A stretch of DNA of 64,000 nt from Georgenia ruanii (lineage in GTDB: Bacteria; Actinomycetota; Actinomycetes; Actinomycetales; Actinomycetaceae): the NCBI RefSeq assembly GCF_009193175.1, contig NZ_VUKE01000019.1, positions 1-64,000 on the forward strand, in the 5' to 3' direction. This document shows, piece by piece, positions 51,655 through 61,709 of this stretch; the stretch's first letter is position 1, and each line of letters opens with the position of its first letter. The notes beneath the pieces were generated by a model. The model was not told the origin of the DNA. It ran no database searches and worked only from the letters and a program-made list of their open reading frames with translations. A program made the position numbers and the translations under genes.

Positions 51655-54240
51655 GTGAGCAGCACCCGACGCCGGCAGCAGCAGCGGCGCAGGGCCGCGA
51701 TCATCGCCCTGGTCGTCGCCCTGGCCCTCGTACTGCCCTTCCTCCTGCCGCTGGTCGGGGCGGCGGCCGCCACGCCGGCCGCCGCGGCGACGGCGCGGCC
51801 CGCGGTGGCGCCGGCCGGCGCGGCAACACCGGCGACCGCGCCCGCCGGCACCCCGCCGCGCACGCAGCCGGTCCTCGCCGGCCCGGACGCCCCGGTCGTC
51901 GTCATCGGCACCGCCGGGGTGCGCTGGGAGGACCTGTCCTCCCTGGCCACGCCGAACATGTGGGGCCTCGCCCAGCACGGGGCCAGCGCCAACCTGGTGG
52001 TGCGCTCGGTGCGCTCCTCCACCTGCCCGGCGGACGGCTGGCTCGCCCTCTCGGCCGGCCGCCGCGCCGCCGACGTGCCGATGGAGCAGTACGGCACCTG
52101 CCGCCACCTGGACGAGGCGGACCAGGACGGCGCCGTCCCCGGCTGGTCGGACTACCTCGAGGCCGCCGGCGCCGCCTCCTACGACGCCACCCCCGGGCTG
52201 CTCGGCGACACCCTGAGCCGGGCCGGCGTGCCCACGGTCGCCGTCGGCCCCGGCGCCGCGATCGCGCTGGCCACCTCGGCCGGCGCGGTGGCCGGCGACC
52301 ACATCTACGCCTCCACCAGCTCCCCGCGCCTGCAGGACCAGGTGGCCCAGGCGCTGCCCGGCAAGGCGCTCGCCGTCGTCGACGTCGGCGCGGTGCGCGA
52401 CCGCAACCGCCCGCTCGTGCCCGCGCCCAGCGACGCCCCGAGCGGCACCGGCCCGCTGACCGAGCCCGCGCCCGCGGAGACCCCGAGCCTGCCCGCGGAG
52501 GAGGCGTGGCTGCTCAAGTCCCCCGAGCGCGGCCTACAGGTCGCGGCGCTGGACGCGCGCGTGGGGGCGGTGCTCGCCGCCGTCCGCGAGACCGCCCCGG
52601 ACGCGACCGTCCTGCTCGCCTCGGTGGCCGACTCCGGGTCGGTCGCCCTCATGCAGCTGCTCACCGGCGACGGCCCGGCGCTGCCGCCGATCTCCGCCGA
52701 CGGCGCCGTGTTCGACACCCGCTCCACCCGCCAGCCCGGCATGGTCCAGTCCACCGACCTCACGCCCACCCTGCTGGCGATGCTCGGCCTGGACGTCCCG
52801 GCGGGCCTGGCCGGCGCGCCGCTGGGCGTCACCGCGGACGGGCGCTCCGGCCCGGCCCGCGTGGCGGCCCTGGACGACACCAACCGCCACGCGGTGGAGG
52901 TCAAGGCCCTGGTGGGCCCGTTCTACTCCGCGCTGGTCCTCGTCAACCTGCTGCTCTACGGCGTGGTCACGTTCGGGCTGAACCGCCGGATGCTCGACGG
53001 CGCGGCGGCGCGGCTGGAGGGGCACGGGCCCACCCGCGCCCGGATCGCCCGGGCGCTGCGCTCGCGCCGGCCGGCCCCGCTGCTGCGCACGCTGCGCTGG
53101 GCCGCGGTGATCATCGGCGCCGTGCCGGTGGCGTCCTACCTCACCAACCTCCTGCCGTGGTGGCGCGCCGACAGCCCCGCCAGCGCGGTGTACGCGTACA
53201 CCCTGGCCCTCGCCGTCGTCATCGCCGCGGTGGCGCTGGCCGGGCCGTGGCGGCGCCGGCTGCTCGCGCCGGTCGGCGTCGTCGCCGGCCTGACCACCGT
53301 GGTGCTGGCCGTGGACGTCCTCACCGGCGCCCGGCTGCAGGTCTCCTCGCTCATGGGCATCCAGCCCCAGGTGGGCGGGCGGTTCTACGGGTTCAACAAC
53401 TCCTCGTTCTCCCTCTTCGCCGCCGCCGCCATCCTCGTGGCCCTGTGCCTGAGCGACCCGCTGGTGCGGCACGGGCGACGGCGCTGGGCCGCGGCGGTCA
53501 TCGCCGTCATCGGCCTCGTCGCCACGGTGCTCGACGGCGCCCCGTCGATCGGGGCGGACTTCGGCGGCCCGCCGGCGCTCATCCCCGGCTTCCTCGTGCT
53601 CGCGCTGCTCGCGATGGGCGTCCGGCTGACCTGGCGACGGGTGCTGCTCGTCCTCGGCGTCACCGCGGTGGCGGCGCTGAGCTTCTCGGTGATCGACTGG
53701 CTGCGCCCGCCGTCCGAGCGCTCCCACCTGGGCCGCTTCGTCGAGACGGTGCTCGACGGCGGCCTGTGGTCCGTCATCACCCGCAAGGCCTCGCAGAACC
53801 TCGCCAACCTGTTCGGCTCGACGCTGACCCTGCTGGTGATCGGCGGGATCATCGTCGTGGTCGTCCTGCTCACCCGGCCGCTGCGCCGCGAGCGCCAGGG
53901 CGAGTCCAGCTACGGGTGGCTCACCGGCGGGGACACCATCGGGCGCATCGACCGCGACGCCGTCATGCTGCGCCCGACGCTGGTGGCGCTGGGCACCTGC
54001 TTCGCGCTGGCCTTCGCGGTGAACGACTCCGGCATCGTGCTGCCGGCCATCGGCATCTCCATGGCGGTGCCGCTGCTGGTGGCGGTGGTGACCGGGTGGC
54101 TGCTCGTGCACGGCGTGGCCGAGGGCGGCGAGCGGCCGGAGGCCGGGCCGGGCGCGGACGGCCGGGGCGGGGGCACCGAGCCCGTGCCCGGGCCCGGCGA
54201 GGGCGCTCAGCCCTCGGGCGAGGTGGCCCAGGCGCGGTAG
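51655..54240 (+). CDS. large membrane protein with extracellular alkaline-phosphatase-like domain
   Basis: An 861-residue protein. After a basic cytosolic tail, TM1 (AAIIALVVALALVLPFLLPLVGA) leads to a 370-residue outside domain with VVVIGTAGVRWEDLSSLATPNMWGLAQHG and VRSVRSSTCPADGWLALSAG, reminiscent of the alkaline phosphatase superfamily, though the metal ligands are not all evident. From about residue 420 some ten transmembrane helices follow, with conserved QVGGRFYGFNNSSFSLFAAAAILVAL and VTRKASQNLANLFGS segments. The last 50 residues are charged. Similar proteins adjoin the same glycosyltransferase gene in other actinobacteria, suggesting a cell-envelope function. It overlaps the convergent glycosyltransferase gene by 34 bp. 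Confidence 0.8.
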   Translation: MSSTRRRQQQRRRAAIIALVVALALVLPFLLPLVGAAAATPAAAATARPAVAPAGAATPATAPAGTPPRTQPVLAGPDAPVVVIGTAGVRWEDLSSLATPNMWGLAQHGASANLVVRSVRSSTCPADGWLALSAGRRAADVPMEQYGTCRHLDEADQDGAVPGWSDYLEAAGAASYDATPGLLGDTLSRAGVPTVAVGPGAAIALATSAGAVAGDHIYASTSSPRLQDQVAQALPGKALAVVDVGAVRDRNRPLVPAPSDAPSGTGPLTEPAPAETPSLPAEEAWLLKSPERGLQVAALDARVGAVLAAVRETAPDATVLLASVADSGSVALMQLLTGDGPALPPISADGAVFDTRSTRQPGMVQSTDLTPTLLAMLGLDVPAGLAGAPLGVTADGRSGPARVAALDDTNRHAVEVKALVGPFYSALVLVNLLLYGVVTFGLNRRMLDGAAARLEGHGPTRARIARALRSRRPAPLLRTLRWAAVIIGAVPVASYLTNLLPWWRADSPASAVYAYTLALAVVIAAVALAGPWRRRLLAPVGVVAGLTTVVLAVDVLTGARLQVSSLMGIQPQVGGRFYGFNNSSFSLFAAAAILVALCLSDPLVRHGRRRWAAAVIAVIGLVATVLDGAPSIGADFGGPPALIPGFLVLALLAMGVRLTWRRVLLVLGVTAVAALSFSVIDWLRPPSERSHLGRFVETVLDGGLWSVITRKASQNLANLFGSTLTLLVIGGIIVVVVLLTRPLRRERQGESSYGWLTGGDTIGRIDRDAVMLRPTLVALGTCFALAFAVNDSGIVLPAIGISMAVPLLVAVVTGWLLVHGVAEGGERPEAGPGADGRGGGTEPVPGPGEGAQPSGEVAQAR

Positions 54241-55013
54241 GGCCGGCCGGGCTTCTGGCGGGCCGCGTCGTCGCCGCGGCGCGAGGCCGGCACGCGCACC
54301 CCGCGCAGCCGCCGGGTGTTGACCGCCAGGGCGACGTCGCGGTACTGCGCGCCGCGGTGCAGCTGGCCGGCGAGGTCGTTGCGGGAGGGCCGGTGCCGCA
54401 GGTCGCAGGGCACCTCCATGACGGTCAGGCCGGCGACGAGCAGGTCGATGGTCATCCCGGTCTCCACGCCCCAGCCGCGCGAGAGCGGGCTCGCGGCCTC
54501 GAACGCGGCGCGGGTGAGGCAGCGCTGCCCGGACAGCGGCTGGGTGGGGTTCCAGCCGGTGGCCCGGGCGATGGACCGGCGCGCGAGGCCGGTGACGATG
54601 CCGCGGCCGCCGGCGCCGGGCTGGGGCGGCAGCACGGCGATGCTGCAGTCGGCCCGGCCCTCGAGCACCGGGGGGACCAGCGGCGCGGTCGCGACGGCGG
54701 TCTCGCCCAGGTCGGCGTCGAGGAAGAGGAGTAGTCGCGGGGGCCGGCCCTCGACGTCGCGCATGGCGACGACGGAGGCGCCGGTCTCCATGGCGGAGGC
54801 CTTGCCGCGGTTGACCGAGTGGCGCACGACGACGGCGCCGGCGGCGCGGGCGGCGTGCTGGGTGTCGTCCTCGGAGCCGTCGTCGACGACGAGCACGAGG
54901 TCGACGTGAGGGATGGCCCGGGCGGCGCGGACGGTGCCGGCGATCCGGTCCACCTCGTCCTTGGCGGGGATGACGACGGCGACCCGCTGGGACCTCGCTC
55001 CTGCCTGCCTCAC
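54207..55013 (-). CDS. family 2 glycosyltransferase
   Basis: A 268-residue GT-A-fold enzyme. The donor-binding N-terminus is VAVVIPAKDEVDRIAGTVRAAR, with VVDDGSEDDTQHAA near 40-55, the metal motif LLFLDADLGE near 95-105 and the acceptor region SGQRCLTRAAFEAASPLSRGWGVETGMTIDLL near 165-195. No membrane helices are present. The likely donor is a nucleotide sugar and the acceptor a lipid carrier or cell-wall glycan; neither is proved. The GTG at 55013 lies six bases after TAGGGT (minus strand, 55020-55025), another leaderless start. Its 3' end overlaps that of the membrane-protein gene, so the two transcripts are antisense there. Confidence 0.88.
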   Translation of the reverse strand: MRQAGARSQRVAVVIPAKDEVDRIAGTVRAARAIPHVDLVLVVDDGSEDDTQHAARAAGAVVVRHSVNRGKASAMETGASVVAMRDVEGRPPRLLLFLDADLGETAVATAPLVPPVLEGRADCSIAVLPPQPGAGGRGIVTGLARRSIARATGWNPTQPLSGQRCLTRAAFEAASPLSRGWGVETGMTIDLLVAGLTVMEVPCDLRHRPSRNDLAGQLHRGAQYRDVALAVNTRRLRGVRVPASRRGDDAARQKPGRPYRAWATSPEG

Positions 55014-55144
55014 GGGGCCACCCTATCCTCGGTCTCGACCCGAGGTGCACCGCGTCCGGATGAGGCCTTGACCACCGCATGACTCAGGGGAGGCGATCCG
55101 CGAGGCTGCGGCATGTCCGGCCCGGCGTGCGCGGAGCAGGCACG

Positions 55145-55235
55145 GCCGCTGCGTGATCGGGGGAGCCGCGGCCGCTGCGTGACCGGGCAGCCGCGCCCGC
55201 TGCGTGGTCGGGCAGCCGCGCCCGCTACCTGACCG
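55145..55235. repeat. 25-26-bp tandem repeat, four degenerate copies
   Basis: CCGCTGCGTG starts units at about 55146, 55172 and 55197, and CCGCTACCTG at 55222; each is followed by a CGGG(C/G)AGCCGCG-like stretch. The block lies immediately downstream of the leftward MarR gene (stop at 55242). Confidence 0.8.
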
Positions 55236-55241
55236 GGAGGG

Positions 55242-55721
55242 TCACCGGCCGGGTTGGCGGTTGGCGTGGTAGAGGTCCGTCATGGCGTCCGCGACGAGCC
55301 CGGCCCGTTCGGGGCCGAGGACGTCGACGACCCGGGACCGGTTGACCTCCGCGACGAGACGGCTCAGCTCGTCCGCGACGTCGCTCCCGCCGCTCGTGAG
55401 CTCGAGGAACGTCACCCGACGGTCGTCCGCGCAGGGCACCCGGACGACCAGGCCGCGTCGGGTGAGCCTGTCCGCGATCTTCGTGAAGCCGCCGGTGGTG
55501 AAGGCAGCGGCGCGCGCGAGCTTGGCCATCGGCACCCGGTGCTCGGGGTGGCGGTGCAGGTTGAGCAGCGTCTCCGTCTCCGCCTCGTTCAGCGAGAAGG
55601 CGGCCTTGATGGCGTCGTGGATCGCCTGGTTGGTCGCCTGGAAACCCTGGATGACACGCCCCCACAGCTCGACGGACGCCCGATCGTCGAGCGGCGGCGA
55701 CGCCTTGGTCGGTGGGGTCAT
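55242..55721 (-). CDS. MarR-family transcriptional regulator
   Basis: A 159-residue winged-helix protein. Helix 1 is DDRASVELWGRVIQGFQATNQAIHDAIKAAF; the DNA-binding part is RVPMAKLARAAAFTTGGFTKIADRLTRRGLVVRV, with the wing CADDRRVTFLELTSGGSDV. The ATG at 55721 is chosen because GGAG lies seven bases upstream; an ATG four codons earlier is possible. It is divergent from the PQQ glucose dehydrogenase gene with 475 bp between, so it may control that gene or itself. Its effector is unknown. Confidence 0.87.
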   Translation of the reverse strand: MTPPTKASPPLDDRASVELWGRVIQGFQATNQAIHDAIKAAFSLNEAETETLLNLHRHPEHRVPMAKLARAAAFTTGGFTKIADRLTRRGLVVRVPCADDRRVTFLELTSGGSDVADELSRLVAEVNRSRVVDVLGPERAGLVADAMTDLYHANRQPGR

Positions 55722-55733
55722 CGGAAGCTCCAT

Positions 55734-56196
55734 CCATCACGAGTGCCGCCCCCTGCAGCGCCAAGATACTTAGCACGCAAGCAGGTTGCGAGACAGAGGG
55801 CCCTGGCGTCCACCGTCGCAGCCCGCGCCCGCCTCGAGCGGCGACCCGGCACATCCTGCTCCCGAGCGCCCCCGAGCGGGCGCCGAGGCGGCCGAGAGCG
55901 TGGCGGCAGGACTCACTTCGCGCACCCCGACCAACGCGGTCGCCGCCGTCTTACACGCCTTCCGACGGCACACCGTGCGGCGCCAAGCGCGGCACACGAC
56001 CCAACCCGGTGGACCCACTCTCACCCCTTCTTAGTTAAGTTGTCAACCACTTTCTTGGAAGGTTACGGTGACGGCGTCGCTCCACCCGGAGCGGCCACCG
56101 GGCACGATTCGCCGCCCGATCGGCGCGAGAACTCGGTGGTAAGTCCGGTCCCGGCAGCTCCTGCCGAGATCCTTCTGGGAAGGCACAACCACGCCC
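55734..56196. other. long divergent regulatory region between MarR and glucose dehydrogenase
   Basis: No gene was seen in 460 bp; several frames are open only because of high GC. Near the MarR end is GCAAGCAGGTTGC (55779-55791), a small inverted repeat. The AT-rich stretch at 56030-56062 stands out and holds the promoter described separately. The segment 56076-56196 would be a 5' leader of about 120 bases with a GGGAAGG ribosome-binding site near its end. Confidence 0.5.
56039..56069 (+). promoter_or_regulatory. promoter of the glucose dehydrogenase gene with overlapping GTTG-T-CAAC repeat
   Basis: TTGTCA (56040-56045), 18-bp spacer, TACGGT (56064-56069). The -35 lies inside GTTGTCAAC (56039-56047), a short palindrome within AAGTTGTCAACCACTT. 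This resembles a MarR-type operator, so repression by the divergent regulator is plausible. Confidence 0.5.
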
Positions 56197-57651
56197 ATGC
56201 GACCCCGTCCGCTCCTGACCGCCGCCCTGACAACCTTGTCCGCCCTGGCGGTGGCCACCCCCGCCCTCGCCACCGCGGCGCTGCCCAACGATGGGGGCAG
56301 CGGCACCACCCAGGCCGCGGCCGTCTCGGAGGACTTCACCAAGAAGGTGCTCACCACCGGCCTGGCCGACCCCTTCGAGGTGCTCTACGGCCCCGGCGGG
56401 AAGCTGTGGGTCACCGAGCGCACCGGTGGCCGCGTCACCCAGGTCGACCCCGCCACCGGGGAGAAGACGACGATCCTGACCATCGACGGCGTCATGACCA
56501 CCGCCGGCGAGCAGGACGGCCTGCTCGGCATGGCCCTGCACCCGGACCTGCTCAAGGACAACAAGAAGAAGAACCAGTACGTCTACCTGTCCTACACCTA
56601 CGACGGTGGCGGCACGGGCCCCGCCGGGGAGGAGCTCGACCGGCGCCAGCGGCTGGTGCGCTACACCTACGACGCCACCAGCAACACCCTCGTGGAGCCG
56701 ACGACCCTGATCGAGGGCATGCCCGCCAGCGACGACCACAACTCCGGGCGCCTCGTCTTCGGCCCCGACAGCAAGCTCTACTACACGATCGGTGACCGCG
56801 GGAACAACCAGGACCTCAACGCCTACAAGCCCAACGAGGCCCAGCGCCTGCCCACCCAGGACGAGGTCGACGCGAAGGACTGGACCGCCTACCAGGGCAA
56901 GACCCTGCGCCTGAACCTCGACGGCTCCGTCCCCAAGGACAACCCCAAGCTCGACGGCGTGAAGAGCCACGTCTACACCTACGGCCACCGCAACCCCCAG
57001 GGGCTGACGTTCGCCAACGGCAAGCTCTACTCCTCCGAGCAGGGCCCCAAGAGCGACGACGAGCTCAACCTCCTCAAGGCCGGCGGCAACTACGGCTGGC
57101 CCTACGTCTCGGGATACAAGGACGACCAGGCCTACGTCTTCGGTGACTGGTCCGCCGGCACCACGCTGCCCTACGACGGGTTCAACATCCCCGACGAGGT
57201 CCCCCAGTACTTCGAGCACGACTTCACCGCCGCCAACTTCGTCGAGCCGCTGCGCACGTACTTCACCGTCGCCGACAATCACGATTTCAAGGGCGACGAC
57301 TGCGACACCTCCGGGCTGTACTTCATCTGCTACCCGACCATTGCCCCCTCCAGCCTGGAGCACTACGACGCGACGGCCATCCCGGGCTGGGAGAACTCCC
57401 TGCTCATGCCCACCCTCAAGAGCGGCGAGCTCTTCCGCGTCGACCTGACCGACGACGGCGAGAAGGTCGGCGACTCCCAGCGGCTGTTCCGCTCCGTCAA
57501 CCGCTACCGCGACACCGCCATCAGCCCCGACGGCGCCACCATCATCGTGGCCACCGACTCCGCCGGCCTCGCCCGGGGCACCGACGGTGACTCCACCAAC
57601 GAGCTCGAGAACCCCGGCTCCCTGCTCACCTTCACCTACACCGGCAGGTAG
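56197..57651 (+). CDS. soluble PQQ-dependent glucose/aldose dehydrogenase (GdhB type)
   Basis: A 484-residue exported six-bladed beta-propeller. The signal peptide (MRPRPLLTAALTTLSALAVA, then ALATAA) suggests Sec export. The mature sequence closely follows Acinetobacter soluble glucose dehydrogenase: DGLLGMALHPDL near 107, SDDHNSGRLVFGPDSKLYYTIGDRG near 178 (His181 matches catalytic His144), GKTLRLNLDGSVPKDNP, YGHRNPQGLTF with Arg265 matching Arg228, then SEQGPKSDDELNLLKAGGNYGWP and the C-terminal TLENPGSLLTFTY pattern as ELENPGSLLTFTY. It oxidises aldoses outside the membrane and passes electrons to a quinone or other acceptor. No pqq synthesis genes lie in the window, so the cofactor may be made elsewhere or scavenged. 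Confidence 0.9.
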   Translation: MRPRPLLTAALTTLSALAVATPALATAALPNDGGSGTTQAAAVSEDFTKKVLTTGLADPFEVLYGPGGKLWVTERTGGRVTQVDPATGEKTTILTIDGVMTTAGEQDGLLGMALHPDLLKDNKKKNQYVYLSYTYDGGGTGPAGEELDRRQRLVRYTYDATSNTLVEPTTLIEGMPASDDHNSGRLVFGPDSKLYYTIGDRGNNQDLNAYKPNEAQRLPTQDEVDAKDWTAYQGKTLRLNLDGSVPKDNPKLDGVKSHVYTYGHRNPQGLTFANGKLYSSEQGPKSDDELNLLKAGGNYGWPYVSGYKDDQAYVFGDWSAGTTLPYDGFNIPDEVPQYFEHDFTAANFVEPLRTYFTVADNHDFKGDDCDTSGLYFICYPTIAPSSLEHYDATAIPGWENSLLMPTLKSGELFRVDLTDDGEKVGDSQRLFRSVNRYRDTAISPDGATIIVATDSAGLARGTDGDSTNELENPGSLLTFTYTGR

Positions 57652-57712
57652 TAGGCAGGAACCGGCTCCGGCAGGTTGCGGCCCTTCCCAGGGACAGCAC
57701 GCCGGACGAGGA

Positions 57713-57753
57713 CCAACGGCCGTCGCCCCGACATCCGGGGCGACGGCCGTTGG
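57713..57753. terminator. bidirectional hairpin terminator
   Basis: A perfect 17-bp stem (57713-57729 and 57737-57753) with a 7-base loop GACATCC sits between the convergent glucose dehydrogenase and DUF5926 genes. No T tract. Confidence 0.85.
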
Positions 57754-57766
57754 CCGCATCAGCGCA

Positions 57767-58636
57767 TCAGCGCAGGCTCACCTGGCGGGAGACGATGCCG
57801 GCGCGGGCGCGACGCTCGTCGGCGGTGAGCGGCGCATCGGTGGCCAAGGCTTCCTCGAGCTTCTTCTCGAAGGCCTGCAGCGGCCCGGCGATCTCCTCGG
57901 CCTCGGTGCCCGGCGCCAGTTCCCACACCGGGATGAGGATGCCGCAGGCGCGGAAGGCGCCGATGAACTTCGAGCCGTCGTCGATGGCGGACGCGCGGTC
58001 GGCGTGCAGGCGGGCGATCGCGTCGAGGACGCGCTCCTGGTCCTCGGGGCGGGCCCAGCGCAGGAACTCCCGGGCACCCATGCGCACCCAGTAGGCCGAC
58101 TCGACGCCGTCGATCTTGACGGTGGGGACGATCTCCTCGCTGGCGTGCTCGAGCGCGTGCGCCACGTCCGGGTCCTCGGCCGAGCCGGGGGCGAGCCAGT
58201 AGTCGAAGGTGTCGTGGACGGTGACCTCGAAGGGCACCGTGGTGTCGAGGACGTCCTGCAGGCGCGGCCCCGGCTCCGGCAGCCCGGCGCGGGTCAGCGG
58301 CGTGCCGGGCTCGAGGTCGAGGGCGTCGAGCAGGGCGGCGGCGACGTCGCGCGAGGCGTCGCCGGAGTGCTGGGCGGTCTGCAGGGCGACGAGCACGGTG
58401 CCGTCCTCGCGGTGCAGCGCGGGCAGCGTGTCGGGCAGGAGGGTGACGAGCTGGACCTCCCGCGCGCCGTGCTCCTCCGTGGTGCGCACGGTGACCGTCG
58501 CGGCGGGGACGACCTCGCGCAGCGCGACGAGGTCGGTCTCGCCGGGCAGGCCCTCGAAGGGACGCTCGACGTAGGGGACTTCCTGGCGCTTCGGCTTCGG
58601 CGCGCCCTCGGACTTCTTGCGGCTCTTCTTACCCAT
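57767..58636 (-). CDS. DUF5926 family protein
   Basis: A 289-residue cytosolic protein, well conserved in actinobacteria and of unknown function. It opens with a basic KKSRKKS tail, then PYVERPFEGLPGETDLVALREVVPAATV, VTLLPDTLPALHREDGTVLVALQT, VHDTFDYWLAPG and WVRMGAREFLRWARPEDQERVLDAIARLHA, ending in a helical C-terminus. The tail resembles that of some SecA-related small proteins, and relatives have been loosely named after SecA, which the sequence does not support. The ATG at 58636 is preceded by a minus-strand TACGCT eight bases away, consistent with a near-leaderless mRNA. Confidence 0.85.
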   Translation of the reverse strand: MGKKSRKKSEGAPKPKRQEVPYVERPFEGLPGETDLVALREVVPAATVTVRTTEEHGAREVQLVTLLPDTLPALHREDGTVLVALQTAQHSGDASRDVAAALLDALDLEPGTPLTRAGLPEPGPRLQDVLDTTVPFEVTVHDTFDYWLAPGSAEDPDVAHALEHASEEIVPTVKIDGVESAYWVRMGAREFLRWARPEDQERVLDAIARLHADRASAIDDGSKFIGAFRACGILIPVWELAPGTEAEEIAGPLQAFEKKLEEALATDAPLTADERRARAGIVSRQVSLR

Positions 58637-58739
58637 GGGGCCCAAGCGTACGGGTCACGGCGGCGAGCCCCCGCGCCCGCCGCCGGGTCGTCCCGACGCC
58701 GGATGCGGTTCTTGCGAGGCTCGGCGACGCCGCGCGCGA

Positions 58740-58829
58740 GTGCCGGGCAGGCGCCGTCCGGTGGCCACGGTGCCGGGCAGGCGCCGCCCGGTGGCCACGG
58801 TGCCGGGCAGGCGCCGCCCGGTGGTCACG
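58740..58829. repeat. 30-bp tandem repeat, three copies
   Basis: Units at 58740-58769, 58770-58799 and 58800-58829, each starting GTGCCGGGCAGGCGCCG and ending in GGTGGCCACG or GGTGGTCACG, differ at only one or two positions. They lie between the DUF5926 start and the end of the rhodanese gene. The adjacent copies leave no spacers, so this is not a CRISPR array. Confidence 0.92.
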
Positions 58830-58869
58830 GCGCGGGGCTGGCCGCCGTCGGACGGTGGCCGCGGAGGCG

Positions 58870-59223
58870 TCAGAGGACGGTGGGGGTCCGACCGCCCTCG
58901 GCGGTGAGGGGCAGTCCCGCGGCCTGCCACTGCTTCATGCCGCCCTCGACGTTGTAGGCGTCGTAGCCGGAGTGGTTGAGCCAGGCGGCCGAGCGGGCCG
59001 AGCGGCCGCCGGAGCGGCACACCACGAGCAGCTCGCCCTCCGGCAGCTCGTCAACCCGCGCGGGCAGCTGCCCCATGGGGATGTGCACGGCGCCCGGCGC
59101 GTGGCCGGCGTCCCACTCGTCCTGCTCGCGCACGTCCAGGAGGACGAAGCCCTCCGGGACAGGGTGCTGGGCATCGAGGTCGGCGATGGTCACCGGGGTG
59201 CCGGGGACGTCGGGAAGTGTCAT
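58870..59223 (-). CDS. single-domain rhodanese-like sulfurtransferase
   Basis: A 117-residue rhodanese domain. [31 protein letters not shown] is the first half signature and [18 protein letters not shown] holds the active-site loop CRSGGR, with Cys at about residue 68. The six-residue loop fits sulfurtransferases rather than arsenate or phosphate-type loops. Partners are not evident. The minus-strand TACGCT (59230-59235) six bases before the ATG suggests a leaderless mRNA. Downstream lies the 30-bp tandem repeat. Confidence 0.9.
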   Translation of the reverse strand: MTLPDVPGTPVTIADLDAQHPVPEGFVLLDVREQDEWDAGHAPGAVHIPMGQLPARVDELPEGELLVVCRSGGRSARSAAWLNHSGYDAYNVEGGMKQWQAAGLPLTAEGGRTPTVL

Positions 59224-59229
59224 GGCACC

Positions 59230-59235
59230 AGCGTA
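59230..59235 (-). promoter_or_regulatory. -10 element of the rhodanese gene, leaderless configuration
   Basis: TACGCT on the minus strand is followed by six bases and the ATG at 59223. Confidence 0.45.
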
Positions 59236-59411
59236 GGCAGCGGCGCCCGTGCGGGCAGGCGGACGACCCGCCGGGAGAGTACACCGGCCGGCCGCCGGCG
59301 CTGAACAGCGCGGAACTCCCGGGTGGACGGCGCGGAAAGCGCGGGCAAGACCGCCGCAGCGGCCGCCTTATCTCGGGCGTTCCCCGGGGCTCCGGTGGCA
59401 GGATCGGCACC

Positions 59412-61091
<1,680 letters not shown>

Positions 61092-61709
61092 CGCCGAGGT
61101 CGAGGCGCCAGTCGTTGGCGCGCATCATCGTGCCGACCGGGTACTCGACCTCGACCGCGCCGAGCAGCGTGAAGCCCGCCTTGCGGCACACGGCGTTCGA
61201 CGCGGCGTTGCCCACCGCGGGGATGGCGCGCACCCACCGCCGCCGTCCCTCCTCCCGCGCCCGGTCCAGGGCCAGGACGGTGGCGCGGGTGGCGAAGCCG
61301 TGCCCCCAGCACTCCGGCCGCACGCCCAGCCGATCTCGTGGATGGGCGTGCCGTCGACCTCGTCGTCCCAGAACCCCACCGAGGCCACCGCCCGCCCGTC
61401 GAGCACGGCGACGAACATCCGCCCGCGCCCCGTGGCGGCAAGTCCGAGGTACCGCTCGTGCCGCGTGGCCAGCTTCTCCGCCGGCTCCGGCCCGCCCAGG
61501 TACCTGGTGGCCGCCTCGCTGCCCATCGTCGCGACGAGCAGCTCGAGGTCCTCCTCCGCCCACTCCCGCAGTCGCAGACCCATCCGCTTGGCTCCTCTCC
61601 CGGCGGGGCGTCGCCGCCCGCGGCCGATGCGCCACCCTGGCTGGCGGTGGACGCTAGCGGCCCGCGCCGACATCGGGGGCGGGCGGGCGCGCCCCGAGCG
61701 GACGGCCGG

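Noticed and set aside
58740-58829. possible CRISPR array
   Set aside because: The repeat units abut with no spacers and there are no cas genes.
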